Shown piece after piece: positions 33,309-40,252 of a stretch of DNA of 64,000 nucleotides. Source of the DNA: Gp13-AA77 sp035946575 (GTDB lineage: Bacteria > Acidobacteriota > Terriglobia > UBA7540); contig DASYZG010000024.1 in NCBI GenBank assembly GCA_035946575.1, forward strand, positions 1 to 64,000, read 5' to 3'. The notes under the pieces were generated by a model. The model was not told where the DNA came from. It saw only the letters and a list, made by a program, of their open reading frames with translations, and ran no database searches. Positions within the stretch are counted from its first letter, which is position 1. Each line of letters starts with the position of its first letter. Position numbers and translations under genes: made by a program.

Positions 33309-33388
33309 CTGGGAGCGCGGGCATCAAGCCCGCGACGATGTTCTCCCCTCGCCGGCCAGGAAAGCGGGCAGGATGCCCGCGCTCCCAG
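33309..33388. repeat. 80-bp palindromic element with 17-bp perfect arms
   Basis: CTGGGAGCGCGGGCATC at 33309-33325 is matched by its exact reverse complement at 33372-33388. Nested hairpins lie inside: GCGGGC-ATCAA-GCCCGC near the left arm and GCGGGCA-GGA-TGCCCGC at the right. It fills the gap between the E2 gene and the Yip1-like gene and could act as a REP-type repeat or terminator. Confidence 0.75.
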
Positions 33389-33393
33389 GCAGC

Positions 33394-34845
33394 TCACAGA
33401 ACCGCCTCGCTCCAGTTCTCCAGCACCGTCTTAACCTTCACCAGGAACTGGTCCGCCATGGCGCCGTCGATCACGCGATGGTCGAACGAGAGCGCGAGAT
33501 AGGCCATGGGCCGGATGGCGATGGCGTCGTTCCGGACCACAGCGCGCTTCTCGATCACGCCGACGCCCAGGATGGCCACCTGCGGCTGGTTGATGATCGG
33601 GGTACCGAACAGGCTCCCGAAGACCCCGGGATTGGTGATGGTGAACGTTCCGCCCTGTACCTCGTCGAAGTTCAGGCGCTTGGTGCGCGCACGCTCCGCG
33701 AGATCCGTGACCGCACGCGCCACACCCAGGAAGTTCTTCTCGTCGGCGTGCTTCACCACGGGCACGATCAGGCCGGTCTCAAGGGCCACAGCGATTCCGA
33801 TGTTCACGTCGCGTTTGTAGATAACGTTGTCGCCGTCGACGGAAGCGTTGAAAATCGGATACTGCTTGATCGCCTCCACCGCCGCTCTGACGAAGAAGGA
33901 GGTGAAAGTGAGCCTCTGGCCGTTGCGTCGCTCGAATTCCGCCGCGTTCTGCGCCCGCATTTGGTAGACACGGGTCATTTCGACCTCGAATACCGTAGTG
34001 ACGTGCGCTGAGGTGCGCCGGCTCAGGATCATGTGCTCGGCGATCTGCTTCCGCATCGGCGTCATCGGTACTGCCTGAGTCGCACCAGAGAAGGTCAGGG
34101 GACTAACGGGCGCCGGCGCGGGTTGCTGTGGCCCCGGAGCCTGCCACGTGTCCGGTTGAGGAAGCACTGCCGGTTTCGGCCGTGCTTCACCTGCCGCCTG
34201 GGTTGCTGCCGGGCCGGCGGCAAGGTAATCAAGGATGTCCTTCTTGCTGATCCGGCCGCCGAGGCCCGTGCCCGTGACGGATCTCAAATCGACCTGATTC
34301 TCTTTCGCGATGCGGCGGACCAGCGGCGAAGAACGAACCTTGTGTCCATTGCCGCCGATCCCCGCCGCACCAAGTTCGCGCCCGGCTTGCGCTGCTGGTG
34401 AGGCTTGCGGCGTGGCAGGGGCCTGACTTGCCGGCTGTGATGTGGGACGAGTATCCCCATCGGGTGCGGGAACCGGAGAGGGCGTGGCAATCGCAGCCCT
34501 GGAGTCCGCCGAAATCGGAAGGGTGGGTGGAGCCGAAGCGGGCGGAACTGAAGGAGCGGCCGACTGCGGCCTGACCGGTTCGGGTCCTCCCGCCGCAGCG
34601 CCTGATCCTTCCCCGTCGATCTCGGCGACGATGGCATTCACCGCGACCGTCTGGTTCTCCGCGACGAGAATCTTGGTGAGCACTCCGGCAGAGGGCGACG
34701 GGATCTCGGCATCGACCTTGTCAGTCGAGATCTCCAAGAGGGCCTCGTCTCGCTCCACCCGGTCACCAACCTTCTTCAGCCACTTGGTGACGGTGCCTTC
34801 GGCGATGCTCTCGCCCATTTGGGGCATGATGACGTTAGTTGGCAT
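33394..34845 (-). CDS. 2-oxoacid dehydrogenase E2 (dihydrolipoamide acyltransferase)
   Basis: A 483-aa protein. The lipoyl domain (residues 2-76) carries the lipoylated Lys43 in EISTDKVDAEIPSPSAG. A Pro/Ala-rich linker leads to the E1/E3-binding domain (about 170-206, SPLVRRIAKENQVDLRSVTG). The catalytic domain ends with SFDHRVIDGAMADQF, holding the active-site His and Asp. It is the core of a pyruvate or branched-chain 2-oxoacid dehydrogenase complex. The gene follows E1 beta by 13 bp. A ribosome site (GAGG) precedes the ATG. The acyl specificity cannot be read from the sequence. Confidence 0.93.
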   Translation of the reverse strand: MPTNVIMPQMGESIAEGTVTKWLKKVGDRVERDEALLEISTDKVDAEIPSPSAGVLTKILVAENQTVAVNAIVAEIDGEGSGAAAGGPEPVRPQSAAPSVPPASAPPTLPISADSRAAIATPSPVPAPDGDTRPTSQPASQAPATPQASPAAQAGRELGAAGIGGNGHKVRSSPLVRRIAKENQVDLRSVTGTGLGGRISKKDILDYLAAGPAATQAAGEARPKPAVLPQPDTWQAPGPQQPAPAPVSPLTFSGATQAVPMTPMRKQIAEHMILSRRTSAHVTTVFEVEMTRVYQMRAQNAAEFERRNGQRLTFTSFFVRAAVEAIKQYPIFNASVDGDNVIYKRDVNIGIAVALETGLIVPVVKHADEKNFLGVARAVTDLAERARTKRLNFDEVQGGTFTITNPGVFGSLFGTPIINQPQVAILGVGVIEKRAVVRNDAIAIRPMAYLALSFDHRVIDGAMADQFLVKVKTVLENWSEAVL

Positions 34846-34858
34846 GATTACCTCGCGA

Positions 34859-35833
34859 TCAGTAGGCCGCTAATCTCCGCGCCGCCTCCGCCACCTTCTT
34901 CGCATTCGGCAGGAAATACTCCTCCAGCGGCGGCGAGAATGGCACCGGAGTATCGGGCGACGTGACGCGCACGATCGGCCCGTCCAAGTCCTCGAACGCT
35001 TTCTCGGCAATCACCGCCGCCAGTTCGCCCGCGAATCCGCCGATTCGCGTGTCCTCGTGCAGCAGAATCACCTTGTTGCATTTTCGCACGCTTTCGAGCA
35101 CGGTTTCTTCGTCGTAAGGCAGCAGCGAGCGCAAATCAATCACTTCGAGCGAGATGCCCTCTTTCTGGAGTTGCTCGGCGGCCTCAAGCGCCGTCCAAAC
35201 CATGGCCCCGTAGGTCACCACGCTGATGTCCGCGCCCTGGCGCGCGATGCGTGCCTTGCCGATGGGCACCACGTAATCGTCGGCGGGGACCTCATCCTTG
35301 ATCCGCCGGTAGAGGAACTTGTGCTCGTAAAAAATCACCGGATTGTTGTCGCGAATCGAGGTCTTGATCAGACCCTTGGCATCATAAGCCGTCGCCGGCA
35401 CCACCACTTTCAACCCGGGCGTGTGCACAAACCACATCTCGTTCGACTGCGAATGATACGGGCCGCCGTGGACGCCTGCGCCTGAGGGTCCGCGGATGAC
35501 GATGGGCACGGCCGGCCCCCAGCGGTAGTGAATCTTCGCCGCCATGTTGACGATCTGATCGAATCCGCAGGCGATGAAGTCCATAAACTGCATCTCGACC
35601 ACCGGCCGCATCCCCATCAGCGCCGCGCCCACGGCCGCGCCCACGATCGCCGATTCCGAAATGGGCGTGTCGATCACCCGGTCGGCGCCGAACTTGTCGA
35701 GCATTCCCTGCGTCACCTTGAAGGCGCCGCCGTACTCGCCGATATCCTCGCCGATGAGGAACACCGACGGGTCGCGCTCCATCTCTTCCCAGATGCCCTG
35801 GCGAATTGCCTCGAGGTGCGTTAGAACCGGCAT
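34859..35833 (-). CDS. 2-oxoacid dehydrogenase E1 component, beta subunit
   Basis: A 324-aa thiamine diphosphate enzyme subunit. It shows the N-terminal DPSVFLIGEDIGEYGGAFKV, RVIDTPISESAIVGAAVG, QFMDFIACGFDQIVNMAAK, GPSGAGVHGGPYHSQSNE and the C-terminal transketolase domain with LLHEDTRIGGFAGEL. The start was set at the ATG at 35833 (GGAG five bases upstream), because the frame beyond it reads into the octamer repeat of the S23 element. In an uninterrupted operon it would directly follow E1 alpha. Confidence 0.93.
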   Translation of the reverse strand: MPVLTHLEAIRQGIWEEMERDPSVFLIGEDIGEYGGAFKVTQGMLDKFGADRVIDTPISESAIVGAAVGAALMGMRPVVEMQFMDFIACGFDQIVNMAAKIHYRWGPAVPIVIRGPSGAGVHGGPYHSQSNEMWFVHTPGLKVVVPATAYDAKGLIKTSIRDNNPVIFYEHKFLYRRIKDEVPADDYVVPIGKARIARQGADISVVTYGAMVWTALEAAEQLQKEGISLEVIDLRSLLPYDEETVLESVRKCNKVILLHEDTRIGGFAGELAAVIAEKAFEDLDGPIVRVTSPDTPVPFSPPLEEYFLPNAKKVAEAARRLAAY

Positions 35834-35853
35834 GGTATCTCCATATCCGACCA

Positions 35854-35889
35854 ATCGGATCATCGGCTGATCGGATCATCGGGTCATCG
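35854..35889. repeat. left 36-bp terminal inverted repeat (8-nt periodic)
   Basis: Units ATCGGATC, ATCGGCTG, ATCGGATC, ATCGGGTC, then ATCG. It supplies the last codons and stop of the S23 gene (stop at 35876). It differs from the right end only at unit 2 (CTG against GTG). Confidence 0.85.
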
Positions 35890-36244
35890 CAGTGCCCCTC
35901 GCGGTTCGCTGCGAAGCTGCAAAGATTGCGAGCAGTTCGTTTGCCTCCGCGAGCAAGTCTCTCAGTTTGTGCTCCGGGACAGTGCCGGTCGCTACCAAGA
36001 GATCGAGCCAGAACACAGTCTCATCGGCTTCCTCAACCACGGTGCCCATCTTCGAAACGAACTCGGCTCTGGACCGCGCTCTGCCAACTGCCCGATAGTT
36101 GGCTGCAACCGGGGTACCAGAACGTAGCACCTGTCTGCCGATGATCCGAGCTTCCTCTGTTTTGGGCAATGCACGAAACAAACGAACGACGCGAATCGCG
36201 AACTCCCGCGTTCGCGCCTTCATCTGCTCCTGCTTGCTCTCCAT
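35876..36244 (-). CDS. four-helix-bundle protein (S23 / 23S rRNA intervening-sequence type)
   Basis: A 122-aa helical protein of the S23 family. Typical segments are FAIRVVRLFRALPKTEEARI, the IIGRQVLRSGTPVAANYR motif, RSRAEFVSKMGTVVEEADET, and FWLDLLV. The family was named from proteins encoded within 23S rRNA intervening sequences; the Avd protein of diversity-generating retroelements has the same fold. GGAG lies five bases before the ATG at 36244. The last codons come from the left inverted repeat. No reverse transcriptase or template repeat is present nearby, so a retroelement link is not supported. The function is unknown; basic surfaces suggest nucleic acid binding. Confidence 0.85.
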   Translation of the reverse strand: MESKQEQMKARTREFAIRVVRLFRALPKTEEARIIGRQVLRSGTPVAANYRAVGRARSRAEFVSKMGTVVEEADETVFWLDLLVATGTVPEHKLRDLLAEANELLAIFAASQRTARGTAMTR

Positions 36245-36282
36245 CTTCGCTCCAAGATGTATCCATGTCGCCCAAAATCAGC

Positions 36283-36318
36283 CGATGACCCGATGATCCG
36301 ATCACCCGATGATCCGAT
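36283..36318. repeat. right 36-bp terminal inverted repeat (8-nt periodic)
   Basis: Units of CGATGACC, CGATGATC, CGATCACC, CGATGATC and CGAT, the reverse complement of the left end apart from one base. It also supplies the C-terminal codons and stop (36302) of the upstream E1 alpha frame, whose product ends in RDRIIG. Confidence 0.85.
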
Positions 36319-38056
36319 CCCTCCAATAGCACTTCTCCCCGCAATACACTCCCTCGACCGCCTCAGCTCCGTCCGGCATCGGGCTCGACTCCGCGAAGAC
36401 GCCCGCCTCTTGAATCTCGCGCGCAATCTGTTTCTCCAGCTCGCGCAGGCCCTTGGGCGTAACGATCTTGCGTTGCAGCATCCATTTCTCGAATCGGGTC
36501 ACCGGATCGTTCTTGGCCGCAGCTTCGAACAGTCTCTTGGGCACGTATTCGGCGGCATCGTGTGCCGAGTGGCCCGTCATCCGAAAGGTCTTGCACTCGA
36601 TGAAGGAAGGACCCTTCCCTGCCCGCGCCCGCGCAATCGCCTCGCGGACGGCCTCGTAAACCGCCAGCACGTCGTTGCCGTCGATGGTCACCCCCGGCAT
36701 GCCATAAGCCGGCCCGCGCACCGACAGCTCCGTCACCGCATACTGCCGCTCGGTCGGCGTGGAGTAGGCGTAGGCGTTGTTGTTGCAAATGAAGACCACC
36801 GGCAGCTTCCACACCGCGGCCATGTTCATGGCTTCATGAACGTCGCCGCGGCTGGTGGTGCCTTCGCCGAAGTGCACCAGCGTCACCTCACCCTTGCCTC
36901 GCTGCTTCTGCACGAGCGCCGTGCCACAGGCGAGCGGACAGGTGTCGCCCAGCGGCGAAATGATGGGAATCAGGCCGCGCTTGACGTCGCCGAAGTGGCC
37001 GGTATTGTCGCGACCTCGCGATGGGCCGTTGCCGCGGCCCAGCCAGTTGAGAAAGATCTCCTCGAGCGTAAAGCCGCGAATCACCCAGGCGGCGAAATCC
37101 CGATGGCTGGGAAAGGTCATGTCGCCGTCGCGAAGCTGGATGGTAGCGCCCACCGCGACGGCCTCCTGCCCGCGCCCCACGTACACCCCGCCCACGATCT
37201 TGCCCTGTCGGTACAGCACGCGCTCGATGCGATGCTCCGCCTCGCGCGTCAGCTTGAGGTAATAGAGCATCTTCTCGCGAGTCGCGGAATCAGACGATCG
37301 GGTGATCGGGTCATCGGGCGATCGGGTCATCGGCGATTTCCGGGGGTTCACGATATACCCTTCCACCCAGCAACCGTTAACCTTCGCGGGAGCCTCGCCC
37401 TCCGCAAGGTAGCCATCTTTATTGCCAGCCAGAATTGCGACTCCCGCCAAACCCGAGACCAGAGCTTGCAATTCGTCATGTGATGGTGTCCCAGGGTCTT
37501 GGAAACCATAAATTTCGCGAAGCTCTCGAAGCCTCCCGCGAATGTTGTCCTGAGTCGTCCTGGGCTTAGCGGGTAGCGGCGCGAGACCGAGTTTCCTCCA
37601 CGCCGATGTCGGAAAGGATTCCACCACCAGTAGCTTGCCCGCGCTGATAGTTATCACATCTTGCGAAGCCAGAGCACAGTCGCGCTTGACAAGCTCGGCG
37701 AAGAGAGCTGTTGTGAACTCCACAAAGCGCGTCAAGGTTCTCGGTTTCACGTTTCCGCATGTCCCCGTCTTGCCAGGGGCCCTTAGAATAGCCTCTGCCC
37801 TCCGGAACCCGAGCGCGCTATCGGGATGCTTCCAGCCTTGCGGCCCATCGATGAACATGACCGAGACACTGCGTGCTCGGCAGAACTTGACCAGCGCCTT
37901 AGCGCACTGGGCTGGATCGGGCGGAAAGACAATACCGAGTTGGCTCGGAGGCACGAAGCTGATGTCGGTCGCGCTGCCCCGCGCTTCCTTAATTAGCACG
38001 CAACCGAAGTCCTCAGCCCTTCTGATTGCGGGGTCGATAGACAGGATAAGACCCAT
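36302..38056 (-). CDS. DUF429 (RNase H-like) domain joined in frame to 2-oxoacid dehydrogenase E1 alpha
   Basis: One 584-aa frame with two unrelated parts. Residues 1-240 form a DUF429 domain: ILSIDPAIRRAEDFG, VMFIDGPQGW, VVESFPTSAWRKLG and SHDELQALVSGLAG place acidic residues as in an RNase H fold. Residues 241-262 (SPMTRSPDDPITRSSDSATR) are encoded by the octamer repeat at 37297-37336. From about 263 it is a full E1 alpha: MLYYLKLTREAEHRIERVLY, GRGQEAVAVG, MTGHSAHDAAEYVP. Internal starts at 37330 or 37270 could give E1 alpha alone. The thiamine motif reads GEG (36863-36865) instead of GDG. The fusion probably arose by insertion of a DUF429 cassette. Confidence 0.8.
   Translation of the reverse strand: MGLILSIDPAIRRAEDFGCVLIKEARGSATDISFVPPSQLGIVFPPDPAQCAKALVKFCRARSVSVMFIDGPQGWKHPDSALGFRRAEAILRAPGKTGTCGNVKPRTLTRFVEFTTALFAELVKRDCALASQDVITISAGKLLVVESFPTSAWRKLGLAPLPAKPRTTQDNIRGRLRELREIYGFQDPGTPSHDELQALVSGLAGVAILAGNKDGYLAEGEAPAKVNGCWVEGYIVNPRKSPMTRSPDDPITRSSDSATREKMLYYLKLTREAEHRIERVLYRQGKIVGGVYVGRGQEAVAVGATIQLRDGDMTFPSHRDFAAWVIRGFTLEEIFLNWLGRGNGPSRGRDNTGHFGDVKRGLIPIISPLGDTCPLACGTALVQKQRGKGEVTLVHFGEGTTSRGDVHEAMNMAAVWKLPVVFICNNNAYAYSTPTERQYAVTELSVRGPAYGMPGVTIDGNDVLAVYEAVREAIARARAGKGPSFIECKTFRMTGHSAHDAAEYVPKRLFEAAAKNDPVTRFEKWMLQRKIVTPKGLRELEKQIAREIQEAGVFAESSPMPDGAEAVEGVYCGEKCYWRDRIIG
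37268..37330 (-). promoter_or_regulatory. internal start codons for a separate E1 alpha
   Basis: In-frame ATG codons lie at 37328-37330 (MTRSPDD) and 37268-37270 (MLYYLKL). The second starts where other E1 alpha proteins begin to align and has GAGAAG just upstream. Independent translation of E1 alpha from 37270 would make the DUF429 fusion irrelevant to enzyme assembly. Confidence 0.5.
37297..37336. repeat. octamer array, left end of DUF429 cassette
   Basis: Five 8-mers with the core ATCGG. On the minus strand they encode the linker between DUF429 and E1 alpha. They belong to the same repeat family as the S23 element ends. Confidence 0.8.
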
Positions 38057-38100
38057 ATCAGTCTCTCGTGATTTCTACACGCTTTCGGTTTTGACAGTGG

Positions 38101-38125
38101 CTGAGTCGTACTGCACACGACTCAG
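38101..38125. promoter_or_regulatory. 25-bp perfect palindrome upstream of the DUF429 gene
   Basis: CTGAGTCGT, a 7-nt spacer ACTGCAC, and ACGACTCAG form a perfect 9-bp inverted repeat. It lies between the divergent DUF429 start (38056) and a VapB-like fragment (38146), the usual place for an operator of a small autoregulated module. Confidence 0.5.
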
Positions 38126-38145
38126 AACCTGTTATGCTCTGGTGG

Positions 38146-38355
38146 ATGAGATCCACGCGTCCAAATCGGAAACAGACTCGCAAGAGGAAACCTAGCCGGC
38201 AGCTCCCAGAGTCGCTTTGGGCGGAATCACCAACGCGTTCCACTGGACGGCGCAAACCATTCAGCCTACCCGTTTCAACAGCCAGTGGTGGAACCTTGCC
38301 CGGCGTAGACCTCGACAATTCCGCAGCCCTATTGGACCGAATAGAAGGCCGCTGA
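38146..38355 (+). pseudogene. VapB-type antitoxin fragment (C-terminal part recognisable)
   Basis: A 69-aa frame whose end, KPFSLPVSTASGG then TLPGVDLDNSAALLDRIEGR, resembles the toxin-binding tail of many VapB antitoxins (LPGVDLDDSAALLD..EG). The N-terminal half (MRSTRPNRKQTRKRKPSRQL) lacks the usual ribbon-helix-helix, so the gene is truncated or frameshifted. No VapC toxin follows; the right octamer array begins 41 bp after the stop. The similarity is from memory of the family. Confidence 0.35.
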
Positions 38356-38395
38356 CCGGCAACGTTGAGCTGTAGCTCCGTATGCATCTAGTTCT

Positions 38396-38427
38396 CAATC
38401 ACCCAATAGCCCGATGACCCGATCCAT
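38396..38427. repeat. octamer array, right end of DUF429 cassette
   Basis: Four 8-mers (CAATCACC, CAATAGCC, CGATGACC, CGATCCAT) abutting the stop codon of the next E1 alpha gene at 38427. Inverted relative to 37297-37336. Confidence 0.7.
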
Positions 38428-39392
38428 CACGCCCACACCGGCCTCGCCGCTGCCTCCGGCGCCGGCATCGGACTCGACTCGGCAAATTCCACGTCCTCGC
38501 GGATCACCTTGTCGATGCGCGCTTCGATCGCTGATTTCTCCTCCGCCGTCATCAGCTTCTTCGACGCCAGGAACTTCTCGTAATTCAGAATCGGATCGCG
38601 AGCCCGCCACTTCTCGATCGTCTCTTTGGGCACGTAACGCGCGTCGTCGTGTTCCGCGTGGCCTTTCATGCGCATGGTCCGGGCTTCGATCAGGGTCGGA
38701 CCCTCGCCGCGGTACGCGCGTTCCCGAGCCTGGCGCGCGGCCTCGTAGACTTCCAGCACGTTGTTGCCGTCAACCGCCGCGCCCGCGATGCCGTAACCTT
38801 TGGCGCGGTCGACAATCCGGGTGTTCGCCATCTGGCGCTCGACCGGGGTCGAATAGGCCCAGCCGTTGTTCTCGGCGATCACGATCAGGGGCAGCTTGAG
38901 CACGGCGGCGAGGTTTAAACCCTCATGAAACGGCGTGGTACTGGTGGCGCCATCGCCGACGTAGGTGAGCCCCACGCGCTTCTCCTGGCGGATCTTCGCC
39001 GCCAGTCCGACGCCCGCCAGCAGCGGCACGAGCTCGCCTAGCATGCTGATGGGCGAGATTACGCCGCGATTCAAATCGCCGAAGTGCGTGTTGGCGTCGC
39101 GCCCGCCGGTGGGACCGTCGCGGCGCGCCATGTACTGCAGGAAGACGTCGCGCGGCGGGAATCCGCGCACCAGCATGGCGCCCACGTTGCGGATCATGCC
39201 GCCGAGGAAATCGTCGGGCCCGAGCGCGTAGGCGGTCCCCACCGAAATCGCCTCCTGCCCGAGGCTCGAATAGACGCCCCCTACGACCTTGCCCTGCCGG
39301 TAAAGATTGGTGAGTTGCTCATCCACACGGCGGTTCAGGCGCAGGTAGTAGTAAAGGTCGTGATGTTGGGAGCGCGTGAGTTTCGAAGCCAT
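38427..39392 (-). CDS. 2-oxoacid dehydrogenase E1 component, alpha subunit (second copy)
   Basis: A 321-aa protein with the canonical thiamine diphosphate motif GDGATS ... ENNGWA (intact GDG and NN), plus QEAISVGTAYALG, the phosphorylation-loop region MRMKGHAEHDDARYVP and a C-terminus ending in PVWA. It is a paralogue of the E1 alpha in the fusion frame about 1 kb downstream. The start ATG is at 39392. It lies 60 bp downstream of lipB. The two E1 alpha genes may serve different substrates, or one may be redundant. Confidence 0.9.
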   Translation of the reverse strand: MASKLTRSQHHDLYYYLRLNRRVDEQLTNLYRQGKVVGGVYSSLGQEAISVGTAYALGPDDFLGGMIRNVGAMLVRGFPPRDVFLQYMARRDGPTGGRDANTHFGDLNRGVISPISMLGELVPLLAGVGLAAKIRQEKRVGLTYVGDGATSTTPFHEGLNLAAVLKLPLIVIAENNGWAYSTPVERQMANTRIVDRAKGYGIAGAAVDGNNVLEVYEAARQARERAYRGEGPTLIEARTMRMKGHAEHDDARYVPKETIEKWRARDPILNYEKFLASKKLMTAEEKSAIEARIDKVIREDVEFAESSPMPAPEAAARPVWA

Positions 39393-39452
39393 GTTGTGGG
39401 AGGACCCTCGTGGCCGCCCGGCGAATCCTCTGCTAAGGGGCGTCCGTACAGT

Positions 39453-40127
39453 TTACACGCCCGCACCAGACATCTGCGCGTTGCGCTGAGTCATCTCCAA
39501 TCCGAAGACTCCGCCGAAATGCTCGACGACCCGCTCGGCCGCCTCGCCCATGTCCGCGCGTCTGCCAAGCAGCTTCTCAAGCGACGTGACACCTTTGTCG
39601 CGCAGGCCGCAAGGCACGATCCAGTCGAAATAGCGCAGGTCGGTGTTCACGTTGAAAGCGAAACCATGGGACGTGACCCAGCGCGAGATGTGCACGCCCA
39701 TGGCCACCAGTTTTTCGTTCCCGACCCAGACGCCCGCGGCGCCGGCCGCGCGTCCGGCATCGAAACCGTAGTCCGCGGCCACGCGGATGAAAACCTCCTC
39801 CAGCGACCGCATGAACCAGGCGATGTCGCGCCGGTGCCGTGCGAGGTCGAGAATCGGGTAACCGACCAACTGGCCCGGACCGTGATAAGTCACGTCACCG
39901 CCACGGTCGGTCTCAAACACTTCGGCGCCGCGCGATCGCAGGAACTCGGGCGAAGCCAGCACGTTCTCGCGATGCGCGTTGCGGCCGAGCGTATACACGT
40001 GCGGATGTTCGAGCACCAACAGCGTATCCGGAATCGCGCCGGCTTTGCGTTGCGCCACGCGCTCGTGCTGCAGGGCCAGACCCGCCGCGTAATCAACCGT
40101 GCCGAGTTTTTCGACGATGCAAAGCAA
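39453..40127 (-). CDS. lipB: octanoyl-[acyl carrier protein]:protein octanoyltransferase
   Basis: A 224-aa enzyme that moves octanoyl from ACP to lipoyl domains, the first step of lipoate synthesis. It shows VLEHPHVYTLGRNA, RGGDVTYHGPGQLVGYPILD and the catalytic Cys/Lys region WIVPCGLRDKGVTSLEK. The start is a TTG at 40127 with weak ribosome site, so a nearby alternative is possible. It lies in the same operon as E1, E2 and E3, which need lipoyl groups on E2. I see no lipA in the window. Confidence 0.92.
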   Translation of the reverse strand: MLCIVEKLGTVDYAAGLALQHERVAQRKAGAIPDTLLVLEHPHVYTLGRNAHRENVLASPEFLRSRGAEVFETDRGGDVTYHGPGQLVGYPILDLARHRRDIAWFMRSLEEVFIRVAADYGFDAGRAAGAAGVWVGNEKLVAMGVHISRWVTSHGFAFNVNTDLRYFDWIVPCGLRDKGVTSLEKLLGRRADMGEAAERVVEHFGGVFGLEMTQRNAQMSGAGV

Positions 40128-40147
40128 TCTTCAGCCCCCGGCCTTCA

Positions 40148-40239
40148 GCGGTCAACCCGCGCACGCGGCCGCCAGCGCCCGGCAATCGGCTGCCAGCAGT
40201 CAGTCTGGCAGCCCTCGGCCGCTGGCCGAGGTTGACCGC
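40148..40239. repeat. palindromic intergenic element (possible terminator)
   Basis: Outer arms GCGGTCAACC (40148-40157) and GGTTGACCGC (40230-40239) are perfect complements. Inside are two hairpins, GGCTGCCAG-8 nt-CTGGCAGCC (40188-40213) and CTCGGCC-GCT-GGCCGAG (40214-40230). It fills the lpdA-lipB gap. No T-run follows, so intrinsic termination is uncertain. Confidence 0.7.
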
Positions 40240-40252
40240 CGGCGGCCGACAG

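Larger units (their letters stand above)
35854..36318 (-). mobile_element. S23-type element: four-helix-bundle gene between 36-bp inverted repeats
   Basis: A 465-bp unit made of little more than one gene and its ends. The left end (35854-35889) and right end (36283-36318) are inverted repeats of 36 bp with one mismatch. Each is built from 8-mers of the type ATCGGRTC. The enclosed gene codes an S23-type four-helix-bundle protein. It splits the E1 beta and E1 alpha genes of a dehydrogenase operon. No target duplication is visible. The layout recalls intervening sequences of 23S rRNA genes, which also have paired ends around an S23 gene, but here the site is a protein-coding operon. Element status is inferred. 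Confidence 0.65.
37297..38427 (-). mobile_element. DUF429 cassette bounded by octamer inverted repeats
   Basis: The left array (37297-37336: ATCGGGTG, ATCGGGTC, ATCGGGCG, ATCGGGTC, ATCGGCGA) and the right array (38396-38427: CAATCACC, CAATAGCC, CGATGACC, CGATCCAT) are inverted relative to each other and share the 16-mer GATCGGGTCATCGGGC when aligned. The units match those of the S23 element 1 kb away. Inside are the DUF429 coding region, a 25-bp palindrome and a VapB-like fragment. The cassette separates two E1 alpha genes. The boundaries are where the arrays lie; mobility is inferred. Confidence 0.55.

Noticed and set aside
35876..36244. S23 protein as the Avd component of a diversity-generating retroelement
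   Set aside because: No reverse transcriptase, template repeat or variable-repeat target gene is seen in the window.
36245..37267. The S23 element as evidence of a 23S rRNA gene nearby
   Set aside because: The flanking DNA encodes E1 alpha and E1 beta. No rRNA sequence was recognised.
35854..38427. Octamer arrays as a CRISPR array
   Set aside because: Units are 8 nt in direct tandem with no spacers, and no cas genes are present.
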